Assembly: GCF_003934165.1 (NCBI RefSeq)
Contig: NZ_RKST01000001.1
Span: 248,001 to 312,000, forward strand
DNA from: Borborobacter arsenicus
GTDB lineage: Bacteria; Pseudomonadota; Alphaproteobacteria; Rhizobiales; Rhizobiaceae
DNA: 64,000 nucleotides
Reading direction: 5' to 3'
Shown here: one piece after another, positions 8,852 through 20,100 of the stretch
How positions within the stretch are numbered: the first letter of the stretch is position 1
Layout: every line of letters starts with the position of its first letter
Made by a program: the position numbers and the translations under genes
Notes under the pieces: model-generated
Told to the model about the DNA's origin: nothing
What the model saw: only the letters and a program-made list of their open reading frames with translations
Databases searched by the model: none

Positions 8852-9963
8852 CAGCTATCCCTTATCCATTCGCCATAGGCGTCGTCGCCGAAGCGTGCCT
8901 CGCGCAGCAGACGAAATCCCTCCGGCATATGGTCGCGGGACACAGGCGACGCAATGCCCCCAGCGCCCAGAGGCTGCGGCCCCTGGAAGAGCACCAGCCG
9001 GTCGACCATGCCGTCTTCGAGAAAAGCCCGCGCCGTCCCTGCTCCGCCCTCGACCAGCACGTCCATGATGCCTTGTGCGGCGAGGTCCTCCAGCAATTCG
9101 GGCAGCGCTATACGGCCCTCGAACGTGTCCGTCGAAATGAACTTCACGCCCAGTGCCTCAAGCTTGCCGCGACGGCCGGCGTCGGCCTCGGCGTCGATCG
9201 CCACGAAAACCGGCACGCTCTGCGCCGACCGCGCCAGTTTCGAGGCGGGATCAAGCCGCGCCAGACGATCCAGAACGATGCGGGCAGGCGAACGGCTCTC
9301 CAGCCCCGGCAGGCGAACGGTCAATTCCGGATCGTCGGCGAGCGCTGTGTTGATGCCGATCAGGATAGCATCGGCCTCCGCGCGCATCAGATGCACCTGC
9401 CGGCGCGATGCCGCACCCGTAATGGCAATTTGCCCCTCGCCCATCCGGCCGATCATGTCGTCGGAGGAAAGCGCAAGCTTCAGCGTCACTTGGGGTCGCT
9501 TGCTAACCGAGCGCATAAGGTAACCAGCAAGCTGATCGGCGGCCTGGTCGGCCAGGACGCGCTCCACCACTTCGATGCCGGCCTGGCGCAGGATCGCATA
9601 GCCCTTGCCCGAAACGCGCGGATCGGGATCGCTCGCCGCACCCACCACGCGGGCAATTCCGGCGGCCACCAGCGCATTGGCGCAAGGCGGCGTGCGGCCA
9701 TGGTGGGCGCAGGGCTCGAGCGTGACATAGGCGGTGGCACCACGCGCCAGATCGCCCGCCTCGGCCATAGCCTCGGCCTCGGCATGGGGCCGGCCACCGA
9801 CAGCGGTAACACCCCTGCCGACGATGACGGGACCATTGCCGTCGTCGCGCACGATAAGCGTGCCGACAGCCGGGTTGGTGGCAGTCAGACCGGCATGCTT
9901 GCGCGACAACCGCAGCGCTGCCGCCATGAAACGCCGGTCTGTGGCCTCGTCAACGCCGCTCAT
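8851..9963 (-). CDS. ribD: Bifunctional pyrimidine deaminase / reductase RibD
   Basis: A 370-residue two-domain enzyme. The N-terminal cytidine-deaminase-like domain (about 1-150) has HAEAEAM and the zinc motif PCAHHGRTPPCANAL. The C-terminal reductase domain (about 155-365) includes KLALSSDDMIGR, ITGAASRRQVHLMRAEADAILIG and VEGGAGTARAFL. It carries out the second and third steps after GTP cyclohydrolase II in riboflavin synthesis, using NADPH. The gene starts 3 bases after nrdR and overlaps ribE by one base, so it belongs to the nrdR-ribD-ribE unit. No FMN riboswitch is visible upstream. Confidence 0.95.
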   Translation of the reverse strand: MSGVDEATDRRFMAAALRLSRKHAGLTATNPAVGTLIVRDDGNGPVIVGRGVTAVGGRPHAEAEAMAEAGDLARGATAYVTLEPCAHHGRTPPCANALVAAGIARVVGAASDPDPRVSGKGYAILRQAGIEVVERVLADQAADQLAGYLMRSVSKRPQVTLKLALSSDDMIGRMGEGQIAITGAASRRQVHLMRAEADAILIGINTALADDPELTVRLPGLESRSPARIVLDRLARLDPASKLARSAQSVPVFVAIDAEADAGRRGKLEALGVKFISTDTFEGRIALPELLEDLAAQGIMDVLVEGGAGTARAFLEDGMVDRLVLFQGPQPLGAGGIASPVSRDHMPEGFRLLREARFGDDAYGEWIRDS

Positions 9964-9966
9964 GGC

Positions 9967-10434
9967 TCAGTTGAGATCCTCATCCTCGCCTTTAAGCTCG
10001 CCCAGGACCTCGTGGAAATCCTTGGCTTCACGGAAGTTGCGGTAGACCGAGGCAAAGCGCACATAGGCGACATCGTCGAGCGACTTCAGCGCCTCCATGA
10101 CCAGCCGCCCGATCTCGCCGGTGGTCACCTCGGTTTCACCGGAGCTTTCAAGCTGGCGCACTATACCGGTGACGGCGCGGTCGATGCGCTCGGGGTCGAC
10201 ATTGCGTTTGCGCACGGCGATTTCCATTGAGCGCAGCAGCTTGTCGCGGCTGAACGGAACCTTGCGGCCGGATTTCTTGACCACGACCAGGTCACGCAAT
10301 TGCACGCGCTCGAAGGTGGTGAAGCGCCCGCCACAGTCGGGGCAGACACGCCGCCTGCGGATCGCCGCACCATCTTCGGCAGGGCGGGAATCCTTCACCT
10401 GGGTGTCTTCAGACTGGCAATAGGGGCAGCGCAT
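9967..10434 (-). CDS. nrdR: Transcriptional repressor NrdR
   Basis: A 155-residue protein. The N-terminal zinc ribbon is [17 protein letters not shown]...[16 protein letters not shown] (two CxxC pairs), followed by an ATP-cone domain ([27 protein letters not shown]). NrdR senses ATP/dATP and represses ribonucleotide reductase genes through NrdR boxes. It lies downstream of glyA and 3 bases upstream of ribD, the usual alphaproteobacterial arrangement. A strong inverted repeat (10446-10475) sits immediately before its ribosome site. Confidence 0.96.
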   Translation of the reverse strand: MRCPYCQSEDTQVKDSRPAEDGAAIRRRRVCPDCGGRFTTFERVQLRDLVVVKKSGRKVPFSRDKLLRSMEIAVRKRNVDPERIDRAVTGIVRQLESSGETEVTTGEIGRLVMEALKSLDDVAYVRFASVYRNFREAKDFHEVLGELKGEDEDLN

Positions 10435-10445
10435 GGAAAGCCTTC

Positions 10446-10475
10446 ATCCTTTCGCGATTCCTCTCGCGAAAGGAT
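10446..10475. repeat. Perfect 12-bp inverted repeat just upstream of nrdR
   Basis: ATCCTTTCGCGA at 10446-10457 and its exact complement at 10464-10475, with a 6-base loop. In the minus-strand transcript the 3' arm ends two or three bases before the AAGG ribosome site of nrdR (start 10434). It has no T run, so it may be an RNA processing or attenuation element between glyA and nrdR rather than a terminator. Confidence 0.6.
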
Positions 10476-10536
10476 TAGAGCCTTTCAGGCGGGAAGCAAA
10501 GCGCATCCCGCAGTCATTGGAAGGAACCGATGTGCC

Positions 10537-11850
10537 TTATCCCAGATAGGGGTAGAGCGGGAAGCGGTCGGTCAGTTCCACAACCTTCTTCTTCACCGCA
10601 GCTTCGACCGCCGCATTGCCTTCGTCGGAGTTGGCGACCTTCAGTCCGTCCAGAACCTCGGCAATCAGATTGCCGATTTCGCGGAATTCAGCCTGACCGA
10701 AGCCGCGCGTGGTGCCGGCAGGCGTACCAAGCCGCACTCCGGAGGTGACGAAGGGCTTTTCGGGGTCGAACGGAATGCCATTCTTGTTGCAGGTGATGTT
10801 GGCGCGGCCGAGCGCCGCCTCGGCGCGCTTGCCGGTGGCGTTCTTGGGCCGCAGGTCGACCAGCATCAGATGATTGTCGGTGCCGCCGGAAACGATATCG
10901 AGGCCGCTTGCCTTCAGGCTCTCGGACAATGCCTTGGCGTTGGCGACGATATTGGCGGCATAGGTCTTGAATTCCGGCTTCAGCGCCTCACCCAGCGCAA
11001 CCGCCTTGGCGGCAACCACATGCATCAGCGGCCCGCCCTGAAGTCCGGGGAACACCGCCGAATTCATCTTCTTGGCGATCTCCTCGTCGTTGGTCAGGAT
11101 CATGCCGCCGCGCGGACCACGAAGCGACTTATGCGTGGTCGTCGTGACGACATGCGCATAGGGCAGCGGCGACGGATGCTGGCCGCCGGCAACCAGGCCG
11201 GCAATATGGGCCATGTCGACCATCAGATAGGCGCCGACCTCATCGGCGATCTCGCGGAAGCGCTTCCAGTCCCATACACGCGAATAGGCGGTGCCACCGG
11301 CAAGGATCAGCTTCGGCTTGGTCTCGCGGGCAAGGCGCGCCACTTCATCCATGTCGAGCAGATGGTCGTCCTTGCGCACACCATAGGAGACGACCTTGAA
11401 CCACTTGCCGGACATGTTGACCGGAGAACCGTGGGTCAGATGGCCACCCGAATTGAGATCGAGGCCCATGAAAGTGTCGCCCGGCTGCAGCAGGGCGAGG
11501 AACACCGCCTGATTCATCTGGCTGCCCGAATTGGGCTGCACATTGGCAAAGTTGCAGTCAAACAGCTTCTTAGCGCGTGCGATGGCCAGCTCCTCGGCAA
11601 CGTCGACGAATTGACAGCCGCCATAATAGCGCTTGCCCGGATACCCTTCCGCATATTTGTTGGTCATGATCGAGCCCTGCGCCTCCAGCACGGCCCGGCT
11701 GACGATGTTTTCGGAGGCGATCAGCTCGATCTCATGGCGCTGGCGACCCAGCTCGTTGCGGATAGCGCCGAAAATCTCGGGATCGGCATCGGCCAAAGTC
11801 GTGGAGAAAAAGGATTCGAAATGTTGCGAATCGGCCGAGTCTCTTGCCAT
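10537..11850 (-). CDS. glyA: Serine hydroxymethyltransferase
   Basis: A 437-residue PLP enzyme of full family length. Seen are [37 protein letters not shown] near the N-terminus, [14 protein letters not shown] (cofactor-binding Asp-x-Ala-His) and [16 protein letters not shown], where the Lys of [11 protein letters not shown] forms the Schiff base with PLP. It converts serine and tetrahydrofolate to glycine and methylene-tetrahydrofolate. It heads the glyA-nrdR-rib-nusB run, and the 210-base gap upstream includes the clpX terminator and presumably its own promoter. Confidence 0.97.
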   Translation of the reverse strand: MARDSADSQHFESFFSTTLADADPEIFGAIRNELGRQRHEIELIASENIVSRAVLEAQGSIMTNKYAEGYPGKRYYGGCQFVDVAEELAIARAKKLFDCNFANVQPNSGSQMNQAVFLALLQPGDTFMGLDLNSGGHLTHGSPVNMSGKWFKVVSYGVRKDDHLLDMDEVARLARETKPKLILAGGTAYSRVWDWKRFREIADEVGAYLMVDMAHIAGLVAGGQHPSPLPYAHVVTTTTHKSLRGPRGGMILTNDEEIAKKMNSAVFPGLQGGPLMHVVAAKAVALGEALKPEFKTYAANIVANAKALSESLKASGLDIVSGGTDNHLMLVDLRPKNATGKRAEAALGRANITCNKNGIPFDPEKPFVTSGVRLGTPAGTTRGFGQAEFREIGNLIAEVLDGLKVANSDEGNAAVEAAVKKKVVELTDRFPLYPYLG

Positions 11851-12008
11851 GTCGGGTCAATCCTTGCTGTCTGGAACGGTCAGGGGCGGTGCCCATCATT
11901 CCCCAACGGACACCAGTCACGGCGGCCCTTAGCACAGTTGTTCCACTGCCGCCACGCTCGCATCTCGAAATTTGATGGCTGCCTTGCGCCATTAGCCCAA
12001 CATATATG

Positions 12009-12033
12009 AAAAAGGCCGCCCTCGGGCGGCCTT
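12009..12033 (-). terminator. Rho-independent terminator of clpX
   Basis: A 10-bp GC-rich stem (AAGGCCGCCC / GGGCGGCCTT) with a 2-base central gap, followed on the minus strand by TTTCATAT. It lies 28 bases after the clpX stop and separates clpX from glyA. Confidence 0.8.
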
Positions 12034-12060
12034 CAACGATTAAAGAGAAATCAGGCCGGA

Positions 12061-13335
12061 TCAGGCGCTGACATTGCCCTTCTTTTCCTTTTGCTCGGAA
12101 TAGATGTAGAGCGGCCGTGCACTGCCGGTCACCACTTCCTCCGAAATCACCACTTCCTGCACGCCTTCCAGCGCCGGCAGCTCAAACATGGTGTCGAGCA
12201 GGATGGCTTCCATGATGGAACGCAGGCCACGCGCACCGGTCTTGCGCTCGATGGCGCGCTTGGCGATAGCCGAAAGCGCGTTCTCATGGAACGACAGCTC
12301 GACATTCTCCATTTCGAACAGGCGCTGATACTGCTTGACCAGGGCGTTCTTTGGTTCGGTCAGAATCTGGATCAGCGCCGGCTCGTCCAGATCCTCCAGC
12401 GTCGCCAGAACCGGCAAACGGCCAACGAATTCCGGAATGAGGCCGAACTTCAGCAGATCTTCCGGCTCCACCTGGCGGAAGAGGTCGCCGGCACGGCGGT
12501 CCTCAGGCGAAGCAACCGTCGCGCCGAAGCCAATCGAGGTCTTGCGGCCGCGATCCGAAATGATCTTGTCGAGGCCGGCAAAGGCGCCGCCGCAGATGAA
12601 CAATATATTGGCGGTATCCACCTGCAGGAACTCCTGCTGCGGATGCTTCCTGCCGCCCTGCGGCGGAACGGAAGCGACCGTCCCTTCCATGATCTTGAGC
12701 AGAGCTTGCTGCACGCCCTCGCCCGACACATCACGGGTTATCGACGGATTGTCCGACTTGCGGCTGATCTTGTCGATTTCGTCGATATAGACGATGCCGC
12801 GCTGGGCGCGCTCGACATTGTAGTCTGCCGACTGCAGCAGCTTCAGGATGATGTTTTCAACATCTTCACCGACATAGCCCGCCTCGGTGAGCGTGGTGGC
12901 ATCCGCCATGGTGAACGGCACATCGATGATGCGCGCAAGCGTCTGCGCAAGCAGCGTCTTGCCGCAGCCGGTCGGGCCGATCAGCAGGATGTTGGACTTC
13001 GCCAGTTCGACGTCATTGCTCTTGGAGGCATGTGCCAGGCGCTTATAGTGATTGTGGACCGCCACCGAAAGGACCCGCTTGGCATAGGGCTGGCCGATGA
13101 CATAGTCGTCCAGCACCGCCAGGATCTCCTGCGGGGTGGGCACGCCTTCGCGCGACTTCACCATCGAGGTCTTGTTCTCCTCGCGGATGATGTCCATGCA
13201 CAGTTCGACGCACTCGTCGCAGATGAACACTGTCGGGCCAGCAATCAGCTTGCGGACCTCGTGCTGGCTCTTGCCGCAAAACGAGCAGTACAGCGTGTTC
13301 TTGGAATCACCGCCGCCGTTGCTGACCTTGCTCAT
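12061..13335 (-). CDS. clpX: ATP-dependent Clp protease, ATPase subunit ClpX
   Basis: A 424-residue AAA+ unfoldase. The N-terminal zinc-binding domain has CSFCGKSQ (Cys17, Cys20) and CDECVELC (Cys39, Cys42). Walker A is GPTGCGKT, Walker B is [10 protein letters not shown], the pore loop is the GYVGEDVE region, and the IGF loop that docks onto ClpP is TSIGFGA. ClpX unfolds tagged substrates and, in alphaproteobacteria, degrades CtrA with adaptors. It lies 283 bases downstream of clpP on the same strand. A terminator follows at once, so lon is not directly downstream, unlike in many relatives. Confidence 0.97.
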   Translation of the reverse strand: MSKVSNGGGDSKNTLYCSFCGKSQHEVRKLIAGPTVFICDECVELCMDIIREENKTSMVKSREGVPTPQEILAVLDDYVIGQPYAKRVLSVAVHNHYKRLAHASKSNDVELAKSNILLIGPTGCGKTLLAQTLARIIDVPFTMADATTLTEAGYVGEDVENIILKLLQSADYNVERAQRGIVYIDEIDKISRKSDNPSITRDVSGEGVQQALLKIMEGTVASVPPQGGRKHPQQEFLQVDTANILFICGGAFAGLDKIISDRGRKTSIGFGATVASPEDRRAGDLFRQVEPEDLLKFGLIPEFVGRLPVLATLEDLDEPALIQILTEPKNALVKQYQRLFEMENVELSFHENALSAIAKRAIERKTGARGLRSIMEAILLDTMFELPALEGVQEVVISEEVVTGSARPLYIYSEQKEKKGNVSA

Positions 13336-13360
13336 TGTCCAAGTCCTTTCAGTCCTGCCC

Positions 13361-13376
13361 GGCCGGTAGTCCGGCC
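13361..13376 (-). repeat. Short GC hairpin in the clpX 5' region
   Basis: GGCCGG-TAGT-CCGGCC, a 6-bp stem with a 4-base loop, ends 25 bases upstream of the clpX start. It would fold in the leader RNA. No T run follows, so it is not an obvious terminator. Confidence 0.35.
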
Positions 13377-13618
13377 AAACCCCGTATGATGATGCCTTCC
13401 ATGGGATGCATCACCATCGGTGCCCTCCATCAACGCTCAACTCTGCACTGATGGAACGTCACTCGATTCACGGCAGCCCCCGCATAAAGCTAAGCCGCCG
13501 AAACTCAATACAAACTTAACGTAGGTCGTAGACGCCGTCGAGGGAACAGCAAATTGTGACGGAAATACCGCAGAGGTGCCTTAAAAGTGCGCCATTCCAC
13601 ATTTCCCGCCACAAAACC

Positions 13619-14260
13619 TCACTTCACCGGCGTCGACTCGGGCCCTTCCACGGCTTCGCGCGTCGAAATGACCCTGTCGATCAGCCCGAAATCAAGCGCC
13701 TCGTCCGCGGTCATGAAATGGTCGCGGTCGAGCGTCCTTTCGATGGTTTCATAATCTTTTCCGGTGTGCTTGACATAGACCTCGTTGAGGCGGCGCTTCA
13801 GCTTGATGATATCCTGAGCGTGCCTTTCGATGTCGGAGGCCTGCCCCTGGAAACCACCAGAGGGCTGATGGACCATAATGCGGGCATTCGGCGTGGCAAA
13901 GCGCATGTCCTTGTGGCCGGCGCACAGAAGAAGCGAGCCCATCGAGGCCGCCTGCCCGATGCAGAGCGTGGAGACAGCCGGCTTGATGAACTGCATGGTA
14001 TCGTAGATCGCCATGCCGCTGGTGACCACGCCGCCCGGCGAATTGATGTAGAGATTGATCTCTTTCTTCGGATTTTCCGCCTCAAGAAACAGAAGCTGTG
14101 CACAAACCAGCGTGGCCATGCCGTCTTCGACAGGGCCGGTAATGAAAATGATGCGCTCCTTGAGCAGGCGCGAGAAGATGTCGTAGGCGCGTTCGCCGCG
14201 ATTGGTCTGCTCAACGACCATCGGCACCAGGTTCATGTAGGTTTCGACGGGGTTCTTCAT
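13619..14260 (-). CDS. clpP: ATP-dependent Clp protease, proteolytic subunit ClpP
   Basis: A 213-residue serine protease of normal length. The catalytic Ser106 is in [12 protein letters not shown] and His131 in MVHQPSGG, with the acidic residue in [13 protein letters not shown] (about Asp180). [17 protein letters not shown] is the oxyanion-hole region. It forms the double-heptamer chamber that works with ClpX and ClpA. It is the first gene of a clpP-clpX pair on the minus strand. Confidence 0.97.
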   Translation of the reverse strand: MKNPVETYMNLVPMVVEQTNRGERAYDIFSRLLKERIIFITGPVEDGMATLVCAQLLFLEAENPKKEINLYINSPGGVVTSGMAIYDTMQFIKPAVSTLCIGQAASMGSLLLCAGHKDMRFATPNARIMVHQPSGGFQGQASDIERHAQDIIKLKRRLNEVYVKHTGKDYETIERTLDRDHFMTADEALDFGLIDRVISTREAVEGPESTPVK

Positions 14261-14406
14261 AAAACGTCCCTTTGGGTCAGGAGGGGATTGCGGCGCCGGA
14301 TGGCAGATTCGATGAGTGTATGTCTCCCGATAAATAGGATGTCCACTCCCCCTTGCGCAAGACCGGCACCGGTCCGACCTCGCGCGTGGTAAATGGTGGC
14401 CATCGG

Positions 14407-16995
14407 CTATTTTTCGAGCACTTCCTTGACGACGGTTGCCAGCTGCTTGAGCGAGAACGGCTTGGGCAGGAAGCCGAACTGGGCATCGGCTGGCAGGTTG
14501 CGGGCAAATGCGTCTTCGGCGTAGCCGGAAACGAAGATGAACTTGATGTCCGGCTGCAGCTTCCTTAGCTCGCCAAGCAATGTCGGCCCGTCCATTTCAG
14601 GCATGACCACGTCGGAAACCACCACATCGACCTGGCCTTCGAGTTCGTGGTAAATTTCCAGCGCCTCCACACCCGACGACGCTTCGTGCACGGTGTAGCC
14701 GCGCGAGGTCAGCGCCCGCATGCCGCCCATGCGCACGGCGTCCTCGTCCTCGACCAGCAGCACGGTCGCCGAACCGGACAGATCGCGCACGGCTTCCGGC
14801 GCCTTTGCGACCGGCGCCTCGGTGCCGGCACCGTTGGGCTTCTGCTCGGCTTGAGCCGGCTGCGCCTCGCTTGCATGACGCGGCAGCAGGATGCGGAACA
14901 CCGTGCCTTTGCCCGGCTCGGAGTCGCAGAAGATGAAGCCGCCGGTCTGCTTGATGATGCCATAGACCATGGACAGGCCAAGCCCGGTGCCCTTGCCGAC
15001 TTCCTTGGTGGTGAAGAAGGGTTCGAACACCTTTTTCAGCACGTCCGGCGGGATACCGGTTCCGGTGTCCTCGACCTCGATCATCACATAATCGGCCGGG
15101 ACGAGTTCGCGGTAGCCAAAGGCGCGGCAGTCTTCTTCCGCGACATTCTTGGTGCGGATGATGAGTTCGCCGCCATCCGGCATAGCGTCACGGGCATTGA
15201 CGGTGAGATTGACGATCACCTGCTCGAACTGGCCCAGATCGACCTTCACCGGCCACAGGTCGCGGCCATGATCGACCTTCAACGACACGGATGTGCCGAC
15301 GAGGCGGGCAAGCAGCATGCGCAGATCGGCAAGCACATCGGTCAGGCTGAGCACCTCCGGACGCAGCGTCTGCTTGCGCGAGAAGGCGAGCAACTGGCGG
15401 ACCAGCGAAGCAGCGCGGTTCGCGTTCTGCTTGATGTTCATGATGTCGGGGAAAGACGGGTCAGACGGCCGGTGGTTGGTCAACAGGAGGTCTGACGCCA
15501 TGATGATGGCAGTCAGCACATTGTTGAAATCATGCGCGATGCCGCCGGCAAGCTGGCCGACCGCCTGCATCTTCTGGCTCTGTGCCATCTGGCTTTCCAG
15601 CGCCTTCTGCTCCGTGGTCTCGACCGCGTAGACGATCGCCGCCTCCTCCGCGTCCTGCCCGCCTGTGCCGTCGGCCACCGCGTTCACATAGACGCGGATA
15701 TGGCGCTCCTCATCGTTGGGCAGGACCGTGTCGATCGGGGCGATATCGGCCTGTTGCAGATGCGCCTTCTCCAGTGCGGTGGCAAGCGCGGCACGGTCGC
15801 GCTCATGAATGACGGTGTCGAGACGAACGCGCCGGTCCACCGCGTCGCGGTCGACGACATTGGCAAACAGCGAGAGGAACGGGGCATTGGTGCGCAGGAT
15901 GCGGCCGTCCTGATCGACGCCGGCAATGGCCATCGGCGTGGAATTGAAAAACCGCGTGAAGCGCACTTCGGCGGCGCGCAGATCGGCCGAGGAATCCTCG
16001 CCCTCGGTGCGGTTGAGCACGATGGTGCGCGTGGGACCATGCAGCCCCTCGCGGCTAGCCGAAACCCGATGCAGGAAGCGCACCGGCAATGCCTCGCCAT
16101 TGACCGTCGTGAGATCAAGATCGATCACGGCGTTCCGCGTCGTGCCCGGATCGGCCTTGACCGAGCGGATCAACGCCATGCCGTCACCGGCCACGATCTC
16201 ATGCAGGGTGGTCGCACCCGGCGTGAAACTGGCAAGGTCGATCCCAAGCCATTCGGCAAGGGTGGCGTTGATATAGGTGACGCGCCCTTCCTGATCGGCG
16301 GAGAAGAAACCGGCAGGAGCATGATCAAGGTGGTCGATAGCCTTCTGCAGATCGAGGAAGAAGCGTTCCTGCTCGGCTCGCTCCTTGGAAATGTCGGCAA
16401 GCTGCCATGCAAACAAAGGCTGGCGATGGCCGGGAATATTGAAGGTGCGGGCCCTGGCGCGATACCAATGGGCACCGGGCGCCGAACCCGGACGAACCGC
16501 TTGCGACAACCGAAACTCGCCATCGCCGGCCTGGCCGTCGCGCAGGCCGGACGCAAGGCGATAGATCGTCGGCGACGCCTCGGCAACATCAGACAGCAAC
16601 CCTTCCACCGTCTTCAGGTCTGCCGGTGTCGAAGCTCCGGTCATGTCGGCATAGGCACGGTTTGCGTAGACGATCCGCCCCTTGGTGTCGGTGACGACGA
16701 GCCCCTGCGCCATTGAATCCACAAACGCCCTGGACAGATCGTCCGTGGATGAACGCCGTGCGAATTCGATAAAGCCGATGGCAGTGGCAAAAAGATAGCC
16801 AACACCGATCATCGCCAGGATGCCGAGCATGCCGAGCAGGAAGGGATCGCCGAAGCGCTCGCGGAAAATACCGAAAACAACCGCAGCCCCGGTGAGGACC
16901 ACGGTGAAGATGATCAGCCGCGTGATCGTGCCGGGGCGCGAATTGTGGTCGACCATCGGTATGGGATAGAATTCACCCCGCTTTTCGTTTCCCAT
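14407..16995 (-). CDS. cckA: Hybrid histidine kinase CckA
   Basis: An 862-residue membrane kinase. Two transmembrane helices lie at about 24-45 and 52-75, then PAS domains (about 85-200, 205-320 and 335-465). The HisKA domain has [13 protein letters not shown] with the phospho-acceptor His488, the ATPase domain has [10 protein letters not shown] (N box), EDTGTGIPP and GTGLGLS, and the C-terminal receiver (about 745-860) has Asp795 in [14 protein letters not shown] and the conserved Lys in LPKPF. The architecture and the PAS-linked sequence match CckA, which sends phosphate through ChpT to CtrA and CpdR to control the cell cycle. It is preceded by a 136-base gap in which I see nothing distinctive. 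Confidence 0.92.
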   Translation of the reverse strand: MGNEKRGEFYPIPMVDHNSRPGTITRLIIFTVVLTGAAVVFGIFRERFGDPFLLGMLGILAMIGVGYLFATAIGFIEFARRSSTDDLSRAFVDSMAQGLVVTDTKGRIVYANRAYADMTGASTPADLKTVEGLLSDVAEASPTIYRLASGLRDGQAGDGEFRLSQAVRPGSAPGAHWYRARARTFNIPGHRQPLFAWQLADISKERAEQERFFLDLQKAIDHLDHAPAGFFSADQEGRVTYINATLAEWLGIDLASFTPGATTLHEIVAGDGMALIRSVKADPGTTRNAVIDLDLTTVNGEALPVRFLHRVSASREGLHGPTRTIVLNRTEGEDSSADLRAAEVRFTRFFNSTPMAIAGVDQDGRILRTNAPFLSLFANVVDRDAVDRRVRLDTVIHERDRAALATALEKAHLQQADIAPIDTVLPNDEERHIRVYVNAVADGTGGQDAEEAAIVYAVETTEQKALESQMAQSQKMQAVGQLAGGIAHDFNNVLTAIIMASDLLLTNHRPSDPSFPDIMNIKQNANRAASLVRQLLAFSRKQTLRPEVLSLTDVLADLRMLLARLVGTSVSLKVDHGRDLWPVKVDLGQFEQVIVNLTVNARDAMPDGGELIIRTKNVAEEDCRAFGYRELVPADYVMIEVEDTGTGIPPDVLKKVFEPFFTTKEVGKGTGLGLSMVYGIIKQTGGFIFCDSEPGKGTVFRILLPRHASEAQPAQAEQKPNGAGTEAPVAKAPEAVRDLSGSATVLLVEDEDAVRMGGMRALTSRGYTVHEASSGVEALEIYHELEGQVDVVVSDVVMPEMDGPTLLGELRKLQPDIKFIFVSGYAEDAFARNLPADAQFGFLPKPFSLKQLATVVKEVLEK

Positions 16996-17131
16996 CCGTC
17001 TCTTGCCCGTGTTCCCGCGCTCTCCCGGCGCCTGAATGGGCGCCTGTCTGCTTGAATCACATTCTGGCAGACAGGCATAGGCCTAGAACAAGATGAATTC
17101 AGATGGAACCGGTTCTGTGTATCGGAAGCGT

Positions 17132-20100
17132 CTAAAGACGCGACATCATATAGCGCAGCGCCGATCGGCTCGGCATGAAGAAATAGCCGCCGCCTCGCGT
17201 GGTGACGAAACTGGGCAACCCGCTCAATATGACCGCGCCATCATGGGTGGGAATGGAAAAACGGCCGCTGCCATTCTGATAGCCGATCGTAGGGTCCTTT
17301 TCCTGCGGCAACCCATGGAACGAACCGGACGACACCCAGGTCTGCTGCATGAACTCATATTGCCTTTCGATATCGGCATTGAGGCAGATGAACAGCAGCC
17401 CTTTTTCGCCGTCCTTCTCATAGGTGCGGCCACGGCGTAAAATCCGGTGCCGTTTGCTGATCCTCAGTTGGGTTTCGCGATCGGGACCGAGTGAATCGCG
17501 CGGATTGGCGCGCCGCACATGCGATCCCAGCGGACAGAAAAGCCCCTGCGGGTCTTCCGCACCATAGGTGAAATCATTGTCCGGCTCGCGTGCCGGACGG
17601 CCGTTGGGGTTGCGCACCAGCGAGGTTCCATCCCGCCAACGTCCGACCATCTTGGCGGCGACCCACTCGGCATCGATCGCCTCATTGCCGGTCCTCTGCC
17701 GCACCTGCGCTGCCGCCGAACAGCAGAAATTGTCAAACTGCTCGACATGCTGCTCCAGTTGCCGGATGACGACAAAGCTTCCATTGCGGCCGAAGTCGCG
17801 CAGATGCGCTTGCGAACTGGGCAAAGGCTCGCCCTCCCCGCTGACCGACGACAGCAGGCCTTCCTCGTCGCGCGAAGCAGGTATCGTCGGTGTCGGTGGG
17901 TAGCGGCCGTATTCGTCCTTGTAGCCGAAGATAAATTCCCCCGGCGCGATATTGTGCATATCCGGCCCGGAAGCGCCGCCACGCAGCCCCTTGATGGTAG
18001 GTTGCGAGACGCCGTCGGCAAAGCCGAAATGCTCAAGCGGCAGCTTGCCCCTGCGCCGAACGATCAACGGCAGACGCGCGGTGATGCCCATGCCCGCGGC
18101 CTTGGTGACATGTTCCAGCTCAGCCACATGGGCAACCAACGCATCGAGGTCTGCCGCATAGCATATCACCATTGCGTCGACGGGCTTTGCGGCCGAACCC
18201 CATTCCCAGCGCTCCGGCGCGTTCGGGCCGATATCGTCCAGCATCCGGCTTCGGGCCGCATTGCCCATGCCCTGCCGGAACGCCAGTGGAAATGTGGCGA
18301 GCGGGTCGCGGCCATCATCATCCAGGCCGAGGCGCCTGAGTCCCTCCGGACCGAACACCGCCATCATTGCGCGGCCTTGCGGCAGGCGATCCCCGAAGCT
18401 GGTATGGGCTGTGACGAATTCCAGCCAGGCTCTGCGCCCGGCATGCGCAAGGCCATCCGGGATATTCACCGCCACCATTGCGGCATGCTTCAACGGGCCA
18501 AGCGCACCGAAGATGATGGACTGCATTTCCTCGGTTTCGATGGCTCCGGCTGGCCGTGGAAGCGAGCCGAAAAGCGCCAGCCAGTCGCGCGCCTCGCTTT
18601 CCGTGTGGCCCCTGGCGATACCTTGGCGGATCATCGAATTGATGCGGATGCGCAAAGTGTTGATTTCGGGATAGGCCCGATACCAGAACAGGGTCGGTAT
18701 CTGCTGCGCCCTTGCCCAGCGCTTGAACCGGTCGCCGTCGGTCGCCCCTTCGAAGAACAAGGCTCGGGTCTTGGGGAATCCCAATGTGTTGCTCCACACA
18801 CTGGTCAGGCCGGCATGCGCCTTGACGATGAAATCCTCCAGGTAGCTTTCCCAGCCGCCGCCGAAATTGCTGAAGAACATCAGCTGGTTGGTGCCAGGCA
18901 GAAGCACCCATCGCGCAAAATGTATGGTGTCGATGCTGGCAAGCATGCCGGGGCGAAAGACGTTGCGGGCCGAAATCGAAATCAGATAGAAGGCAACGCG
19001 CAATGCAAGCCTGCGCAGCGAGCCGGGTTTTACGCTGGAAATGGCAGTGAGATTATTTTGCGCGCCGCGATTTTCGCGCGCAAGAATATCGTTGAGCCGA
19101 TCCATACTGACAAGATCCGCGCCCGAAGGATCACGCTTTTCCAGACGCCGCAATGCAAAAAAGAAAAGCAAGGCGACAAAAGCAAGCAAAAGGGTCAAGC
19201 CGGCCAATGTGAGCACCAGCGCGGAGCCGCCCACCAGCAGATTGCGCAAGATGCCCGGCCGATAGTCGAAAACCACCGTATAGGTGATCCACCAGAAGAC
19301 GGCCAGCACGAGAATGACGACAGCCAGAATCGGCGGCGCCATCAATGTCGCCTTGACGGCCCGCCACACGCTGCCCTTGGGCTTTTCCAGCAGGCTGTCG
19401 GCCGGCTCGAATGCCCAGGCGCGATCCTCGTCGGACGCCAGCCGCCGCCGTACCAGTGCAAGCAACGCGCCGGCGCGGCTTTCCTTGGCGGGCCCGGCCT
19501 CATCGATCATCGCGCGCACCGCATCGGCGAGGTCGGCTTCAGCCTGGATGCGGGCAACCGAATGGCCCGGCGTCCCCGAAAACACCAGACCTGAATTGCT
19601 GCCGAAAGAAGGAGATATCTTGAGCGCATGCCGCCGGAGGAATTTCTCCAGCGGCTCGGCACCGTCAAACCCGGCGGCCGCTTCAAATATTTCGCCGATG
19701 AATGGGCCAGCCTGGTGGGTGAACTCCTCCAGCACCTCGTCCTGGGAGCCATCGCCCGACAGTTCGAGCACGAGATGCGCCACATCGTCCGGCCCCTCGT
19801 CAGCCGGGTCAGCCTTGCAGGCCACCGCGAGACTGGCAAAGTGAATGATGCCACTTGCATCGAGCGCATTGTCAATTTCGTGGATGGCAGGGTTGCCGAG
19901 CCGCTCGACCTTGGCGCGCAACTCGGCCAGCGACGTGCCGCGCCTGATTTCGCAAACCACCGTGACCATCGACTGCGATACCGTCTTGCTCAACGGCGAT
20001 TGTTCGAACTCGATCTTGAGATGCTGCGGATAGGCCCCGAGGCGGACAAGACGGCCCGCCCTGCCCTTCGCGCGCCTGACCCCAACCTTGGCAAACAGGG

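Noticed and set aside
8185-10536. Possible FMN riboswitch in the riboflavin genes
   Set aside because: The gaps between glyA, nrdR, ribD, ribE and ribH are too short (0 to 102 bases), and I saw no conserved RFN core.
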